DNA from: Acidisoma cellulosilyticum
GTDB taxonomy: Bacteria > Pseudomonadota > Alphaproteobacteria > Acetobacterales > Acetobacteraceae
DNA: 64,000 nt
Reading direction: 5' to 3'
Assembly: GCF_020621385.1 (NCBI RefSeq)
Contig: NZ_JAESVA010000004.1
Location: forward strand, 482,691 to 546,690
Made by a program: the position numbers and the translations under genes. Shown here in pieces: positions 36,863 through 44,996 of the stretch. The stretch's first letter is position 1; each line of letters opens with the position of its first letter. A model generated the notes under the pieces. That model searched no databases. It was not told the origin of the DNA and saw only the letters and a program-made list of their open reading frames with translations.

Positions 36863-37431
36863 TGGCCCCGCGCATGTCGAGCATGAGCGGGCGTATGCTC
36901 GCGCTGCTCATTCTGCTCTTGGCACTGACGCTGGCCTGGAAAGCTGTCGTGCAGCCGATCATTGATATGGCGACAAGCCGTCAGAAGGAGATTGAGGCAA
37001 TGTCCGATCGCCTCACGCAACTTCGCGCCATCGTGGCACGCATTCCGGCCTTACGGGCCAATGCGGATGCGCTGAGGGAACGGCTTGAAGCAGAAGGGGG
37101 AGTCTGGACCGGCACCAACGAAACCGTCGTCGCCACCAGCATGCAAAGTAAGATTCGCGATGTCGTGACCGGGCGGGGCGGGAAGATCCGCAGTACCTCG
37201 GAACTGAATGGGACCGATGAAGCTGGTCTCAGGCTGGTGCTGGTGCATGTGGTGATCGATGGCACTCTGGACACCGTGGTCCAAACGCTTGCGTCCATCG
37301 CGACCTCGCGGCCGCCCATATTCGTGGAAAATATGACGATCACAGCACCCACGCATAGCGCGCCCACACAGGTGCCGATGCTGTCACTCGATCTTGATGT
37401 GCTTGGTTATATGAGAAAGTCCGCCCAATGA
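36862..37431 (+). CDS. gspM: type II secretion protein GspM (PilO-like)
   Basis: A 189-residue bitopic protein: a short cytoplasmic tail, one helix near residues 10-28, a coiled coil (residues 35-75, rich in Arg, Glu and Leu), then a ferredoxin-like periplasmic domain. This is the GspM/PilO layout and it should pair with the preceding GspL. The start is the ATG in the TGATG junction with gspL; a GTG three bases upstream is also possible. The GspMb-type label fits, as in other alphaproteobacterial systems. Confidence 0.78.
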   Translation: MAPRMSSMSGRMLALLILLLALTLAWKAVVQPIIDMATSRQKEIEAMSDRLTQLRAIVARIPALRANADALRERLEAEGGVWTGTNETVVATSMQSKIRDVVTGRGGKIRSTSELNGTDEAGLRLVLVHVVIDGTLDTVVQTLASIATSRPPIFVENMTITAPTHSAPTQVPMLSLDLDVLGYMRKSAQ

Positions 37432-37958
37432 GCCAGGCGATACGAAGCAAAGCTCGGCCGGCCCCGTTTGCCCCGCTAGCCTTGCGGCTGCTGGCTGTGC
37501 TGCTCGCGGCGGTTGTACTCTCCCGAATCCTCGCTTTGGGGCAAGGCAGCCTGCAGCCCGACATAGCGCGAGCCCGCCCGCTGGCCTCGCCGTCCGCTGC
37601 TGCCACAGCGGACCCGACGCCGCCGGAAGCCACCGCCACGCATTATCCCGCCATCATCGAGAGGCCGCTTTTTTTTGCTTCGCGTAAGCCGTGGCAACCG
37701 CCGCAGGCACCAAAGCCCCCGCCCGTGGTGCGTCCTCCACCGAAGCTGACGGGTTACCTGGCTCTGGGCATTCTCGAAAGCGGCTCGGTTCGCGTGGCCC
37801 TGATCAAACCGAAGAGTGGGAAGACCATCATGGTCTATGAGGGGCAGACGCTGGATGGGTGGATCTTGAAGACGATTGCCGGGAACCAGCTGCATTTTGT
37901 GACGGAGAGCGCAAGCTTCGATATGACGTTACCAAAACCGTCAAGTAAAAAGCCATGA
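37428..37958 (+). CDS. type II secretion GspC/GspN-like protein
   Basis: A 176-residue inner-membrane protein with a cytoplasmic start, one helix near residues 17-36, a Pro/Ala-rich linker, and the motif IIERPLFFASRKPW near residue 78. That motif marks the homology region that in GspC touches the secretin and is also seen in GspN-type proteins. A small beta domain follows (LALGILESGSVRVALI, then GWILKTI). There is no PDZ domain, so it is a short form. It lies just before gspD with a four-base overlap, which suits a secretin-linking role. I cannot separate GspC from GspN by sequence alone. Confidence 0.7.
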   Translation: MSQAIRSKARPAPFAPLALRLLAVLLAAVVLSRILALGQGSLQPDIARARPLASPSAAATADPTPPEATATHYPAIIERPLFFASRKPWQPPQAPKPPPVVRPPPKLTGYLALGILESGSVRVALIKPKSGKTIMVYEGQTLDGWILKTIAGNQLHFVTESASFDMTLPKPSSKKP

Positions 37959-40174
37959 GTTCCGTTTCATTGGTACATCGTTATCGCTTGCCTGGCCTTC
38001 TCTGCCTCGGTTTCGCGATTGTTTCGCTCAATGGATGCAACCATCAATCGGTGGCGCCGCTGGCCGGAGCGTCCGCGCCCGCCATCGCAACCCAACCGCT
38101 CGGCCCGGCGCCGGCGGCGGGCAACGGGCCGATTTCGCTCAGCACAGACAGCGACTCCGCTCGCTTCGTGCGGCCGGAGGTGCAGATCGGTACTGGTCAG
38201 TTTATGAATCCAGGCAGTACCCAGCCGGCGCCCGTTACCTTCAGCGGTGCCGATGTGTCGCTGAACTTCGTCAATGCCGATGCCCGTGATGTCGTGCAAA
38301 GCGTCATCGGCGGCATTCTGAAACAGGCCTATACGGTCGATCCGGCGGTGAAGGGCACGGTCACGCTTGAAACACCGTCACCCATCCCACGCAGCAACGT
38401 CATCGGCGTGTTGACGAATGCATTGCAGGTGAGTGGCATTGGCCTTGTGCTGCGTGGTGATGTCTATGCCGCCGTGCCCATCGCCAATGCCGCCAAACAG
38501 GCGCCCCTGGGGGCGAGCGTGGGCTTCGTCTCGCGCATGGTTCAGTTGAACTATGTTTCGGCCACCGAAGTCGAACAGGCGCTGCAACCGCTCGTGCCGC
38601 CGAACGCCTCTTTGCGGGTAGCGCAGGGCAGCAACGTTCTTCTGGTGTCGGGAAATTCCATCGATGTCGACACATTGTGCGATGATATCGCCTCCTTCGA
38701 TGTCGACTATCTTCGGGGCATGTCCTTCGCCCTGGTGCCGTTGCAGAACGGCATGGCAAGCGAGGTCGCGACCGACGTCAATAAACTGCTGGCGACCACG
38801 TCGCGCGGCATAGGCGACATGGTAAAGGTCGCGCCTATCGAGCGCATGAATGCCATTCTTGTGACGGCGATGCAGCCCGCCTATCTCCGCCAAGTCGAAA
38901 ACTGGATAACCCGCTTCGACCAAGGGAACGGGGAGGGGACGCCGCAGCTATTTATCTATCGCGTACAAAACGGTCGTGCCACGGACCTGGCCCTCGTCCT
39001 GCGGCGTGCCTTGGGCATTCAGGACACAGCGGCTGGCGGCGCCACACAGAGCGGGGGAGATGGCGGCAGTTTTGATATTCAGACGAATGCGAGTGATTCG
39101 AATGCGGCGGCCGGGCTAAAAACCGTCCAGACCGCGCTCTCGGGGGCGCCATCCTCCAGCGCCGCGGCACCCGCGCAGGCGGATGTCTTGCTCGGGGGCG
39201 GGGGCGGCAGCGGCAGTGACGCCGGCGCGGGGGGCTGGTCAGGCAGCGATGTGCGCGTGACCGCCGATCCCACCAACAATGCCCTGATCATCATGGCCAA
39301 GTCCCAGGAATACGCGACAATCCGCGCGGCCCTGACACAGTTGGACGTGACACCGCTGCAAGTGCTGATCGAGGCGACGGTCGCGCAAGTCACGCTCTCC
39401 AACCAGCTCAGCATGGGACTGCAATATTATATCAAAAGCGGCAATTTCGGCGCGATTTTCGCGCCCAGCCAGGCGGGCGCGGCCTCGGCGACGACCTTAA
39501 CCCCCTTCGGCGGTTTTGCCCTCAATGGCGCCGCCAATGTACTTTATGCGGCGGGCGGCACCAATATCGTTCTGCAGGCGCTGCAGAGTAAGACGACGGT
39601 TCGCGTGCTCTCTTCGCCGGATCTTCTGGTGCTGAACAATGAAACCGCCAAGCTGCAGGTGGGTGATCAGGTCCCGGTCGCCACCCAATCCTCCTCCAGC
39701 ACGCTCACCGATACAGCGCAGACGGTGAATGCCATCGCCTACCGTGATACGGGCGTGATCCTGCAGGTGACGCCGCGCGTGAACGAAAGCGGGCTGGTGC
39801 AACTGGACCTGGAAGAGGAGGTCAGCGCGCCCACGGCGACGGCGACCAGTTCCAGCTACGATCAACTGAACTCCCCGTCGATCTCGACCCGCAAGGTTTC
39901 GAGCACGCTTGCCATCAACGACGGCCAGACGATCGTTCTGGCCGGCCTGATCCAACAGACGGATAGCCGTGGCCAATCCGGACTGCCCTGGCTGCAGGAC
40001 ATTCCCGTCCTTGGCTATCTGTTTGGTACAAAAACGAAAAGCCTCAACCGTAGTGAACTGATCGTTCTGATCACGCCTTACGTTATTCGTAACCAGAACG
40101 ATGCGGACAGTGTGACAGCGGAATTGCGCAACAGCCTGCGGTTGACCGTGCCGGTTGCCGCGCAAGCAGAATAG
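37955..40174 (+). CDS. gspD: type II secretion secretin GspD (lipoprotein form)
   Basis: A 739-residue outer-membrane channel. The signal peptide ends in a lipobox (SLNGC, lipid Cys28), so the secretin is itself a lipoprotein and may not need a separate pilotin; no gspS gene is seen. The N0 domain lies at about residues 100-180, N1-N3 domains follow, then a Gly/Ser-rich linker near 408-425, and the secretin core at 440-725 with the VxxxSxSxLPxLxxIPxLGxLF-like ending (SGLPWLQDIPVLGYLFG). The unusual 60-residue Ala/Gly/Ser-rich insert in N3 is the main oddity. The ATG overlaps the preceding stop (ATGA). Confidence 0.94.
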   Translation: MSSVSLVHRYRLPGLLCLGFAIVSLNGCNHQSVAPLAGASAPAIATQPLGPAPAAGNGPISLSTDSDSARFVRPEVQIGTGQFMNPGSTQPAPVTFSGADVSLNFVNADARDVVQSVIGGILKQAYTVDPAVKGTVTLETPSPIPRSNVIGVLTNALQVSGIGLVLRGDVYAAVPIANAAKQAPLGASVGFVSRMVQLNYVSATEVEQALQPLVPPNASLRVAQGSNVLLVSGNSIDVDTLCDDIASFDVDYLRGMSFALVPLQNGMASEVATDVNKLLATTSRGIGDMVKVAPIERMNAILVTAMQPAYLRQVENWITRFDQGNGEGTPQLFIYRVQNGRATDLALVLRRALGIQDTAAGGATQSGGDGGSFDIQTNASDSNAAAGLKTVQTALSGAPSSSAAAPAQADVLLGGGGGSGSDAGAGGWSGSDVRVTADPTNNALIIMAKSQEYATIRAALTQLDVTPLQVLIEATVAQVTLSNQLSMGLQYYIKSGNFGAIFAPSQAGAASATTLTPFGGFALNGAANVLYAAGGTNIVLQALQSKTTVRVLSSPDLLVLNNETAKLQVGDQVPVATQSSSSTLTDTAQTVNAIAYRDTGVILQVTPRVNESGLVQLDLEEEVSAPTATATSSSYDQLNSPSISTRKVSSTLAINDGQTIVLAGLIQQTDSRGQSGLPWLQDIPVLGYLFGTKTKSLNRSELIVLITPYVIRNQNDADSVTAELRNSLRLTVPVAAQAE

Positions 40175-40179
40175 ATAAG

Positions 40180-40989
40180 GTGGGCCATCGCCCGCCTGCG
40201 CCGGCCATGCGCGCGTCAGGCCGTGAAAGCGGCATGGCGCTCGTCGTCGCGCTTTGGGGGACAGCAATCCTGGCCATCGTCACGATGAGCGTTCTGGACC
40301 TGACGCGTGCGAACAGCCGGATGGAGCATAGCGGTTCGGATGCCGCTCGTCTTGGGGATGTCGCAGACGCTGCCATCAACCTCGCCATTCTCTCGATGCT
40401 TGGGCCGTCGAAGACCCGCCCACCCGTTCTGGGCCTGCCCTTCACCATTACCTTCGGCGGGTCTCAGGCGCGCATGACTATTCAGGATGAGGCTGGCAAG
40501 CTTGACCTCAACTTCGTGAGCGTCGGCATTTTGGAACAGATGCTGGCAGCGTCGGGCCTGGATGCGGCGCAACAGGAAGCGGTGGCAACCCGGATCGTTG
40601 CGCGGCGCAAAGGTGCGGATGCTCAGCCGTTCCAGTCGGTCTCTGCGCTTCGCGATGTCCCGGGCATCACGCCCGCAGCCTATAACTGGCTTTCGTCGAC
40701 TCTCACCGTCTATGCGCAGACACCCTATCTCGATCCGACCTATGCAAGCACGCAGGTCCTGCAGGTTTTCCGCACTCAAGATCCGAGTATTGAGGCCCGA
40801 TTGCGGGACAGGACAGATGCCGCACGCGGCATGCCTGCCACCACGCCCTTACCCGGTGTTGTGCTGGGGCATGCCTATACGATTACCGCCGAAGTCGCGG
40901 GGCTGCGCGGCGCGCGTGCCTTTCGTCGCGCCGTCATTCGCCTCAGCGGTCAGTCAAGCGCTCCCCTCCTCGTTTATGAATGGAACTAG
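40180..40989 (+). CDS. gspK: type II secretion minor pseudopilin GspK
   Basis: A 269-residue large minor pseudopilin. The prepilin junction is ESG before MALVVALWGTAILAI, lacking the usual Phe+1 and the Glu+5 of other pseudopilins, as expected for GspK. The domain contains LDLNFVSVGILEQML and the SAM-like fold region VSALRDVPGITPAAY near residue 150. The start is GTG 40180, after a weak AAGG; an ATG at 40207 is the alternative. GspK caps the tip complex. Confidence 0.88.
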   Translation: MGHRPPAPAMRASGRESGMALVVALWGTAILAIVTMSVLDLTRANSRMEHSGSDAARLGDVADAAINLAILSMLGPSKTRPPVLGLPFTITFGGSQARMTIQDEAGKLDLNFVSVGILEQMLAASGLDAAQQEAVATRIVARRKGADAQPFQSVSALRDVPGITPAAYNWLSSTLTVYAQTPYLDPTYASTQVLQVFRTQDPSIEARLRDRTDAARGMPATTPLPGVVLGHAYTITAEVAGLRGARAFRRAVIRLSGQSSAPLLVYEWN

Positions 40990-41456
40990 CCATGCTCCAC
41001 AATCTTCTGGGCTATTGCCCACGCCTCCGGACGAGGCCGCCGCAAATGCGGCGGGCAGGGGAGGCCGGTTTTACGCTGCTCGAAATCCTGGTCGTGATCA
41101 CGATCATTGGCCTGCTGATCGCGCTCGTGGCGCCGGCAGCACTCCGCCAGCTTTCAGGGGCCAAAAATTCGATCGCGAAACAGTCGATCGAGCGGATCGG
41201 GACGGTGCTGGATCTCTATCACCTTGATGTGGGGTCTTACCCGACAACTCAGGAAGGGCTGGAAGCCTTGTTGCACAAACCTGCCGGCGCTTCGCGCTGG
41301 AACGGGCCTTATCTCAAGGGTGATAAGGTGGCGCTCGACCCTTGGAATCATCCCTATGTTTATCTAAACCCATCCGAGCGCAAAGACCGGGAATATGACC
41401 TCTGCTCGGCCGGGCCGAAAGGGAACGCAACGGGATCGGAGATGGTCTGCAATTGA
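40980..41456 (+). CDS. gspG: type II secretion major pseudopilin GspG
   Basis: A 158-residue major pseudopilin that forms the pseudopilus shaft. The junction is GEAG before FTLLEILVVITIIGLLIALV with Glu+5. The C-terminal domain shows the family hallmark YPTTQEGLEALLHKP and LDPWNHPYVYLNP (calcium-site region), ending with two Cys. The leader is long (about 28 residues); a start at ATG 40992 would shorten it slightly. It is usually placed early in gsp operons, but here it comes near the end. Confidence 0.93.
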   Translation: MELAMLHNLLGYCPRLRTRPPQMRRAGEAGFTLLEILVVITIIGLLIALVAPAALRQLSGAKNSIAKQSIERIGTVLDLYHLDVGSYPTTQEGLEALLHKPAGASRWNGPYLKGDKVALDPWNHPYVYLNPSERKDREYDLCSAGPKGNATGSEMVCN

Positions 41457-42202
41457 CGGGTCTCGGCCTGCTGCCCAGCTGGGCTTGGGTGCTGTTCGCG
41501 GCACCCTTCGCTGGCAGTTTTCTGGGTCTTCTGGCCGCGAGACTGCCTGTCGGGCGGCCGGTTGTGCTGGCGCGATCGGCCTGCGATCATTGTGGAGCAA
41601 TGCTGGGCGCGACGCAGCTTGTCCCGTTGGTCAGCTACGCTTTGCAGCGCGGACGGTGCCGGCACTGCCGCGGCGCGATCTCGGCTTGGCATATGATCAT
41701 GGAACTCGGCTGCCTCGGTATCGCTGTCTGGGGTGCCATGCTGGTGAGTGGTCCGACGCTCTATGCCGCCTGCCTGCTGGGCTGGATGCTTCTGGCACTG
41801 GCCGTCTGCGACTGGCGCAGCTTCCTCCTGCCCGATGCTATGACGCTGCCGCTTCTGCTGCTTGGGCTGATCTCAACCGAATGGTTATCCCCTGCCGATC
41901 TGCTCGATCACGGCATTGCAGTGATCCTGGGTTATGGCATCTTTCGTGGGGTCTCGCTCGCCTATCGACGGTTTCGCGGTAAGGAGGGGTTGGGCCAAGG
42001 CGATGCCAAGCTGCTGGCAGCTGGCGGCGCTTGGGCGGGCCTTTCGGCTCTCCCCGCGATTATGCTCGTCAGTGCGCTTGGCGGCCTGGCCCTGGCTGCC
42101 GCGCTCAGGTTGACCGGCAAGAGCGTCCGGCATGATACGGTCCTACCCTTTGGCCCGGCACTGGCGCTCGGTATCTGGCTTGTCTGGCTCTATCACTTAT
42201 AA
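41453..42202 (+). CDS. gspO: prepilin peptidase and N-methyltransferase GspO/PilD
   Basis: A 249-residue integral-membrane aspartic peptidase that cleaves the pseudopilin leaders and methylates the new N-terminus. The two catalytic Asp residues are visible (Asp120 in AVCDWRSFLLPD and Asp184 in GQGDAKLL). The N-terminal zinc site has Cys44, Cys47, Cys69 and Cys72, so the methylase part should be active. It starts at TTG 41453, overlapping the gspG stop. It is the last gene of the operon and makes the cluster self-contained. Confidence 0.92.
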   Translation: MTGLGLLPSWAWVLFAAPFAGSFLGLLAARLPVGRPVVLARSACDHCGAMLGATQLVPLVSYALQRGRCRHCRGAISAWHMIMELGCLGIAVWGAMLVSGPTLYAACLLGWMLLALAVCDWRSFLLPDAMTLPLLLLGLISTEWLSPADLLDHGIAVILGYGIFRGVSLAYRRFRGKEGLGQGDAKLLAAGGAWAGLSALPAIMLVSALGGLALAAALRLTGKSVRHDTVLPFGPALALGIWLVWLYHL

Positions 42203-42214
42203 GGCCGTTCAAAA

Positions 42215-42400
42215 TCATGCTGTGAGGCCGAGGAACCAGGAGGCCCAAGTGAACCTCCGCTCGGCAACCCAACGATTTCTCCGAGATAGCGGGCTGCTGT
42301 CGATCGCTTCTCTGGCGATGCGATGCTTTGATATCGCGATGCGTGCGGATCACCGCCGCCCAATGCCTATGGGGGCCGCTCGTAGCGCGATGACAACCTC
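42215..42400 (-). pseudogene. decayed IS5/IS427-type transposase C-terminal fragment
   Basis: On the minus strand, the frame ending at the stop 42217-42215 reads IAREAIDSSPLSRRN followed by RWVAERRFTWASWF. This matches the conserved C-terminal block of IS5/IS427-group transposases (IAR-x-GIESS, then HRWVVERT-x-AWL), including the catalytic Glu. An in-frame stop interrupts it upstream, and the rest of the transposase is missing. GGCCGTTC at 42203-42210 and its inverted copy GAACGGCC at 42729-42736 could be remains of terminal repeats, though that pairing is weak. Confidence 0.5.
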
Positions 42401-42583
42401 ACATTGGCAACTCCGATGCGCAGGACTTTTATTTTCTGATGCAGAAATGTTTCGCAGGTATTGTTGATCCATCACGATTATGTCATGATGCAAAAAATGA
42501 AGTCTCGGTGGCCTGTACGCCATTGAGATCAAGCTGTCCTGGGAGAGAGTTCAAGCGCAGAAAGATTGTAAGGGTGGCTTTAG

Positions 42584-42610
42584 CAATGACTCTCTTTGCG
42601 AGAGTCGTTG
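42584..42610. other. strong intergenic hairpin
   Basis: CAATGACTCTC and GAGAGTCGTTG are separated by TTTGC, giving an 11-base stem with one T-G wobble. No T-run follows on either strand, so it is not a classic intrinsic terminator. It may belong to a small RNA, a DNA palindrome bound by protein, or the relic of a mobile element. Confidence 0.45.
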
Positions 42611-42971
42611 ATTGCCAAACATGTTGATCTCCACATATTAAGTTAATAAACGGGGCCGCAGCTGACGCCTCGCAGGTGACAGAAACAATAATGCAGTTCT
42701 CCACTGCGCAACAATAATCTTGCCCCAAGAACGGCCCCTAAGCTCACTCATCTGCAAACGGAAACGCAACGGTATTCTACCGCCTGAAATTCTGTTGAAG
42801 CACCGCGGTGCAAACAGAGTTCACGCGTGGGATTTTAACGATCGGATAACGCCAAGTATCCGAGAAGTGATTACGTCTTTTTACTTATATAACTTTCAGT
42901 CGGGCCTAGCCTGAACGCCCGCAATATTACTCTGTTCCTTCTTGTAATTTTAGAGAAACAGCGACGCCGCC

Positions 42972-43077
42972 TAGAGCAGATCACAGTCAGATGGAATCAT
43001 CCGACTGTGAGAACATGCTCGCAAAAACAATAATCTAGAACGGTATCTGTGAGCGTAAGCGAGCAGGAAACGCTCTA
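42972..43077. repeat. dispersed 106-bp stem-loop repeat, copy 2
   Basis: Same length and boundaries as the copy at 5409-5514 (TAGAGC start, GCTCTA end). The hairpin is CACAGTCAGATG-gaat-CATCCGACTGTG, again with a single mismatch but at a different position, so the stem is kept while the bases vary. It ends 46 bases before the Hint-domain gene start. Both copies lie in intergenic DNA next to a gene end or start. Confidence 0.85.
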
Positions 43078-43123
43078 GCGGGCCGCAATGCGCGGGTAAC
43101 AGCGCAAATTTTGGAGACTTGAA

Positions 43124-44782
43124 ATGGCAACACGTGTTTGGAGTGCGACTGCGGGCAGTACGAGTTGGTACACGCGCCTGGATTGGAGTGGAGAACAGGT
43201 GCCGGGTGCCGGTGATACTGTGATCATCGGCCCGACATCGACTGGCAATTACCCCATTCTCAAGTCGAGTACGAAGATCCAGGGAATCACCATCAACGCT
43301 GGCGGATCTCTGACGATCGTCGGAGGTCGCTTTTATACGGTGGCGCTGACCGTATCGGGCGACGGGGTGAAGGGCGCCGATGTCGTTAACGCGGGAACCA
43401 TTAACCTTGAGGGCAAAAGTGCGACCATCCTCGCCGCCCTCATTGTCAACGGCCGAGGCGGAATCGCCAATAGCGGTACGATCACCGCGACGGTCGGCAG
43501 TTCCTTGGACGTCGGCGCCCATCATGCCATCGCCAATAGCGGGATCATCGACGTCAAATCTGGCAAGCTGACGGTCACCGGCCTGATCACCGACACCGGT
43601 GCGAGCCAGATCAACATCTCCAGCGGCGCCACACTCACGACCGCCGAGGCGATCACCAACACTGCCGGCACGATCACGCTTGCCGGCGGCTCGCTCTCCA
43701 CCGGAACGGCGGCCCTGACCCTGACGAGCGGTAGTCTCACGGGCTATGGCTCTGTCACAACCGGAAACTTCACGGGCGCCGGCATCCTGAAGGCATCAGG
43801 CGGCCTTCTCACTGTCGACGGCACGATCGATGCCACAGGTTCGGCGACGGTCTTGGAGATTGCCAGCGGTTCCACGCTCGACCTCGCCGGCAATGTCGGT
43901 TACAGTGGCCATATCCTGCCGACCTTGACGTTCCTCTCCAGCGTCAACGCGATCTTTGAGGACACCACCGTCACGCAAAGTGACGTCAATCTCGGAACGA
44001 TCTCGGGCTTCGCAGGCAGCGATGAGATTAAGCTGGAGGGTTCCCGTCGCGGCACTGACAGGATTGTCGTCAGCGGCGATACGCTTTCGATCAAAAGCGC
44101 TACCGGATCGCTGTTGCAGACATACACCTTCGCCAGCGGCACGGATATGAGCGCGATCAGGCTCACCACGGGCCGCGGCGTCGATACGATTACCATCTGC
44201 TTCATGGCGGGCACGCTTGTCGGCACGCCGGATGGCGCGGCGGCGATCGAAACATTGCGGCCCGGGGATCTGGTTCTGACCAGCGACGGAATCGCCAAGC
44301 CGGTTAATTGGATCGGCGTACAGACCATTTCGACGCGCTTCGCCGATCCGCTCCGCAACCTGCCGATCCGCGTCAAGGCCGGCGCGATCGCCGAAAACCT
44401 GCCCGCGCGCGATCTGCTGATCTCACCGGATCATGCTCTGCTCGTGAATGGCGTGCTGATCTGCGCCGGTGCGCTGGTAAACGGAAGCTCGATCGTCCGC
44501 GAGGCTGATGTGCCGCCGATCTTCGTCTATTACCATATCGAACTCGACGATCATTCCTTGATTCTTGCCGAGAATGTGCCGGCCGAAACCTTCGTGGATA
44601 ATGTGGACCGTCGGAATTTCGACAATTGGGCGGAATTCGAGGCGCTTTATCCCGAGGGCAAAAATGTCCAGGAATTGCTCTATCCACGCGCCAACAGCCA
44701 TCGTCAGGTTCCGGTCTCCATAAGAACTGCCCTTGCGGATCGTGCTTTGGCTATCGGCACGGCGGTCTCGGCCGTCGCCTGA
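43124..44782 (+). CDS. Hint-domain protein with beta-repeat N-terminus
   Basis: A 552-residue protein. Residues 1-330 are short beta-strand repeats rich in Gly, Thr, Ser and Ala (ITINAGGSLTIVGG, IANSGTITATVGSS, ISSGATLTTAEAIT), as in autotransporter-like or biofilm-type passenger repeats. From about residue 357 there is a Hint (hedgehog/intein) domain: the nucleophile Cys in TICFMAGTLVGTPDG, PGDLVLTSDG, then LLISPDHALLVNG with the conserved His. Such Hint proteins are common in Acetobacteraceae and other alphaproteobacteria. There is no Sec signal peptide, so export, if any, may use a type I or unusual route. The ATG at 43124 has a TTGGAGAC ribosome site. Self-cleavage activity is inferred, not shown. 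Confidence 0.8.
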   Translation: MATRVWSATAGSTSWYTRLDWSGEQVPGAGDTVIIGPTSTGNYPILKSSTKIQGITINAGGSLTIVGGRFYTVALTVSGDGVKGADVVNAGTINLEGKSATILAALIVNGRGGIANSGTITATVGSSLDVGAHHAIANSGIIDVKSGKLTVTGLITDTGASQINISSGATLTTAEAITNTAGTITLAGGSLSTGTAALTLTSGSLTGYGSVTTGNFTGAGILKASGGLLTVDGTIDATGSATVLEIASGSTLDLAGNVGYSGHILPTLTFLSSVNAIFEDTTVTQSDVNLGTISGFAGSDEIKLEGSRRGTDRIVVSGDTLSIKSATGSLLQTYTFASGTDMSAIRLTTGRGVDTITICFMAGTLVGTPDGAAAIETLRPGDLVLTSDGIAKPVNWIGVQTISTRFADPLRNLPIRVKAGAIAENLPARDLLISPDHALLVNGVLICAGALVNGSSIVREADVPPIFVYYHIELDDHSLILAENVPAETFVDNVDRRNFDNWAEFEALYPEGKNVQELLYPRANSHRQVPVSIRTALADRALAIGTAVSAVA

Positions 44783-44796
44783 ACGGGGACATCCTA

Positions 44797-44985
44797 GACC
44801 TGTGCGTAAGGCGGCAGTAGCTGTTCGCAAAAGAATTTGAGGAGGAGGCCGTTCGCCCGTGGCGGACGAGCGGCTGGACCTGACGGGCGATGGAGGCTGT
44901 AGACGATTCCTGTCGGGGCAGGCCTCCCAAGTGCGACTTGGCTGATAGGCCACAAAATTCGCACTTCGAGATAGAATCCACCCCG
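44797..44985 (-). pseudogene. possible C-terminal remnant of a LysR-type regulator
   Basis: On the minus strand a frame ending at TAG near 44797 reads PTGIVYSLHRPSG, then RANGLLLKFFCEQLLPPY. This resembles the closing strand and helix of LysR effector domains. It has no start: an in-frame stop lies just upstream inside the 14-base target duplication, so only some 60 residues remain. The resemblance is by eye and weak. Confidence 0.25.
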
Positions 44986-44996
44986 CTAGCACGTAA
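44983..44996. repeat. 14-bp target-site duplication, left copy
   Basis: CCGCTAGCACGTAA here is repeated exactly at 46438-46451. The two copies border a 1441-base segment that starts and ends with matching inverted TGT termini and carries a transposase, as expected for a duplicated insertion target. Confidence 0.85.

Larger units (their letters stand above)
42203..43123. other. gene-poor spacer between gspO and the Hint-domain gene
   Basis: About 920 bases hold no intact gene. They contain a decayed IS5-type transposase tail (42215-42400), a hairpin (42584-42610) and the second copy of the 106-bp repeat (42972-43077). The stretch 42400-42970 is visibly richer in A and T than the neighbouring operons. 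Short open frames here, including one of about 80 codons on the minus strand at 42483-42728, show no recognisable domain or ribosome site. Confidence 0.7.

Noticed and set aside
31433-42202. Type IV pilus locus rather than type II secretion
   Set aside because: A full set of pseudopilins G, H, I, J and K with GspL, GspM and a GspC/N-like protein, and no pilT, fits T2SS better.
42483-42728. Small minus-strand frame of 81 codons in the spacer
   Set aside because: No ribosome site, no recognisable domain, and it spans the hairpin; it is more likely non-coding.
42203-42736. GGCCGTTC and GAACGGCC as intact terminal repeats of an IS
   Set aside because: Only eight bases match, no target duplication was seen and the interior is not a transposase; kept only as a possible relic.
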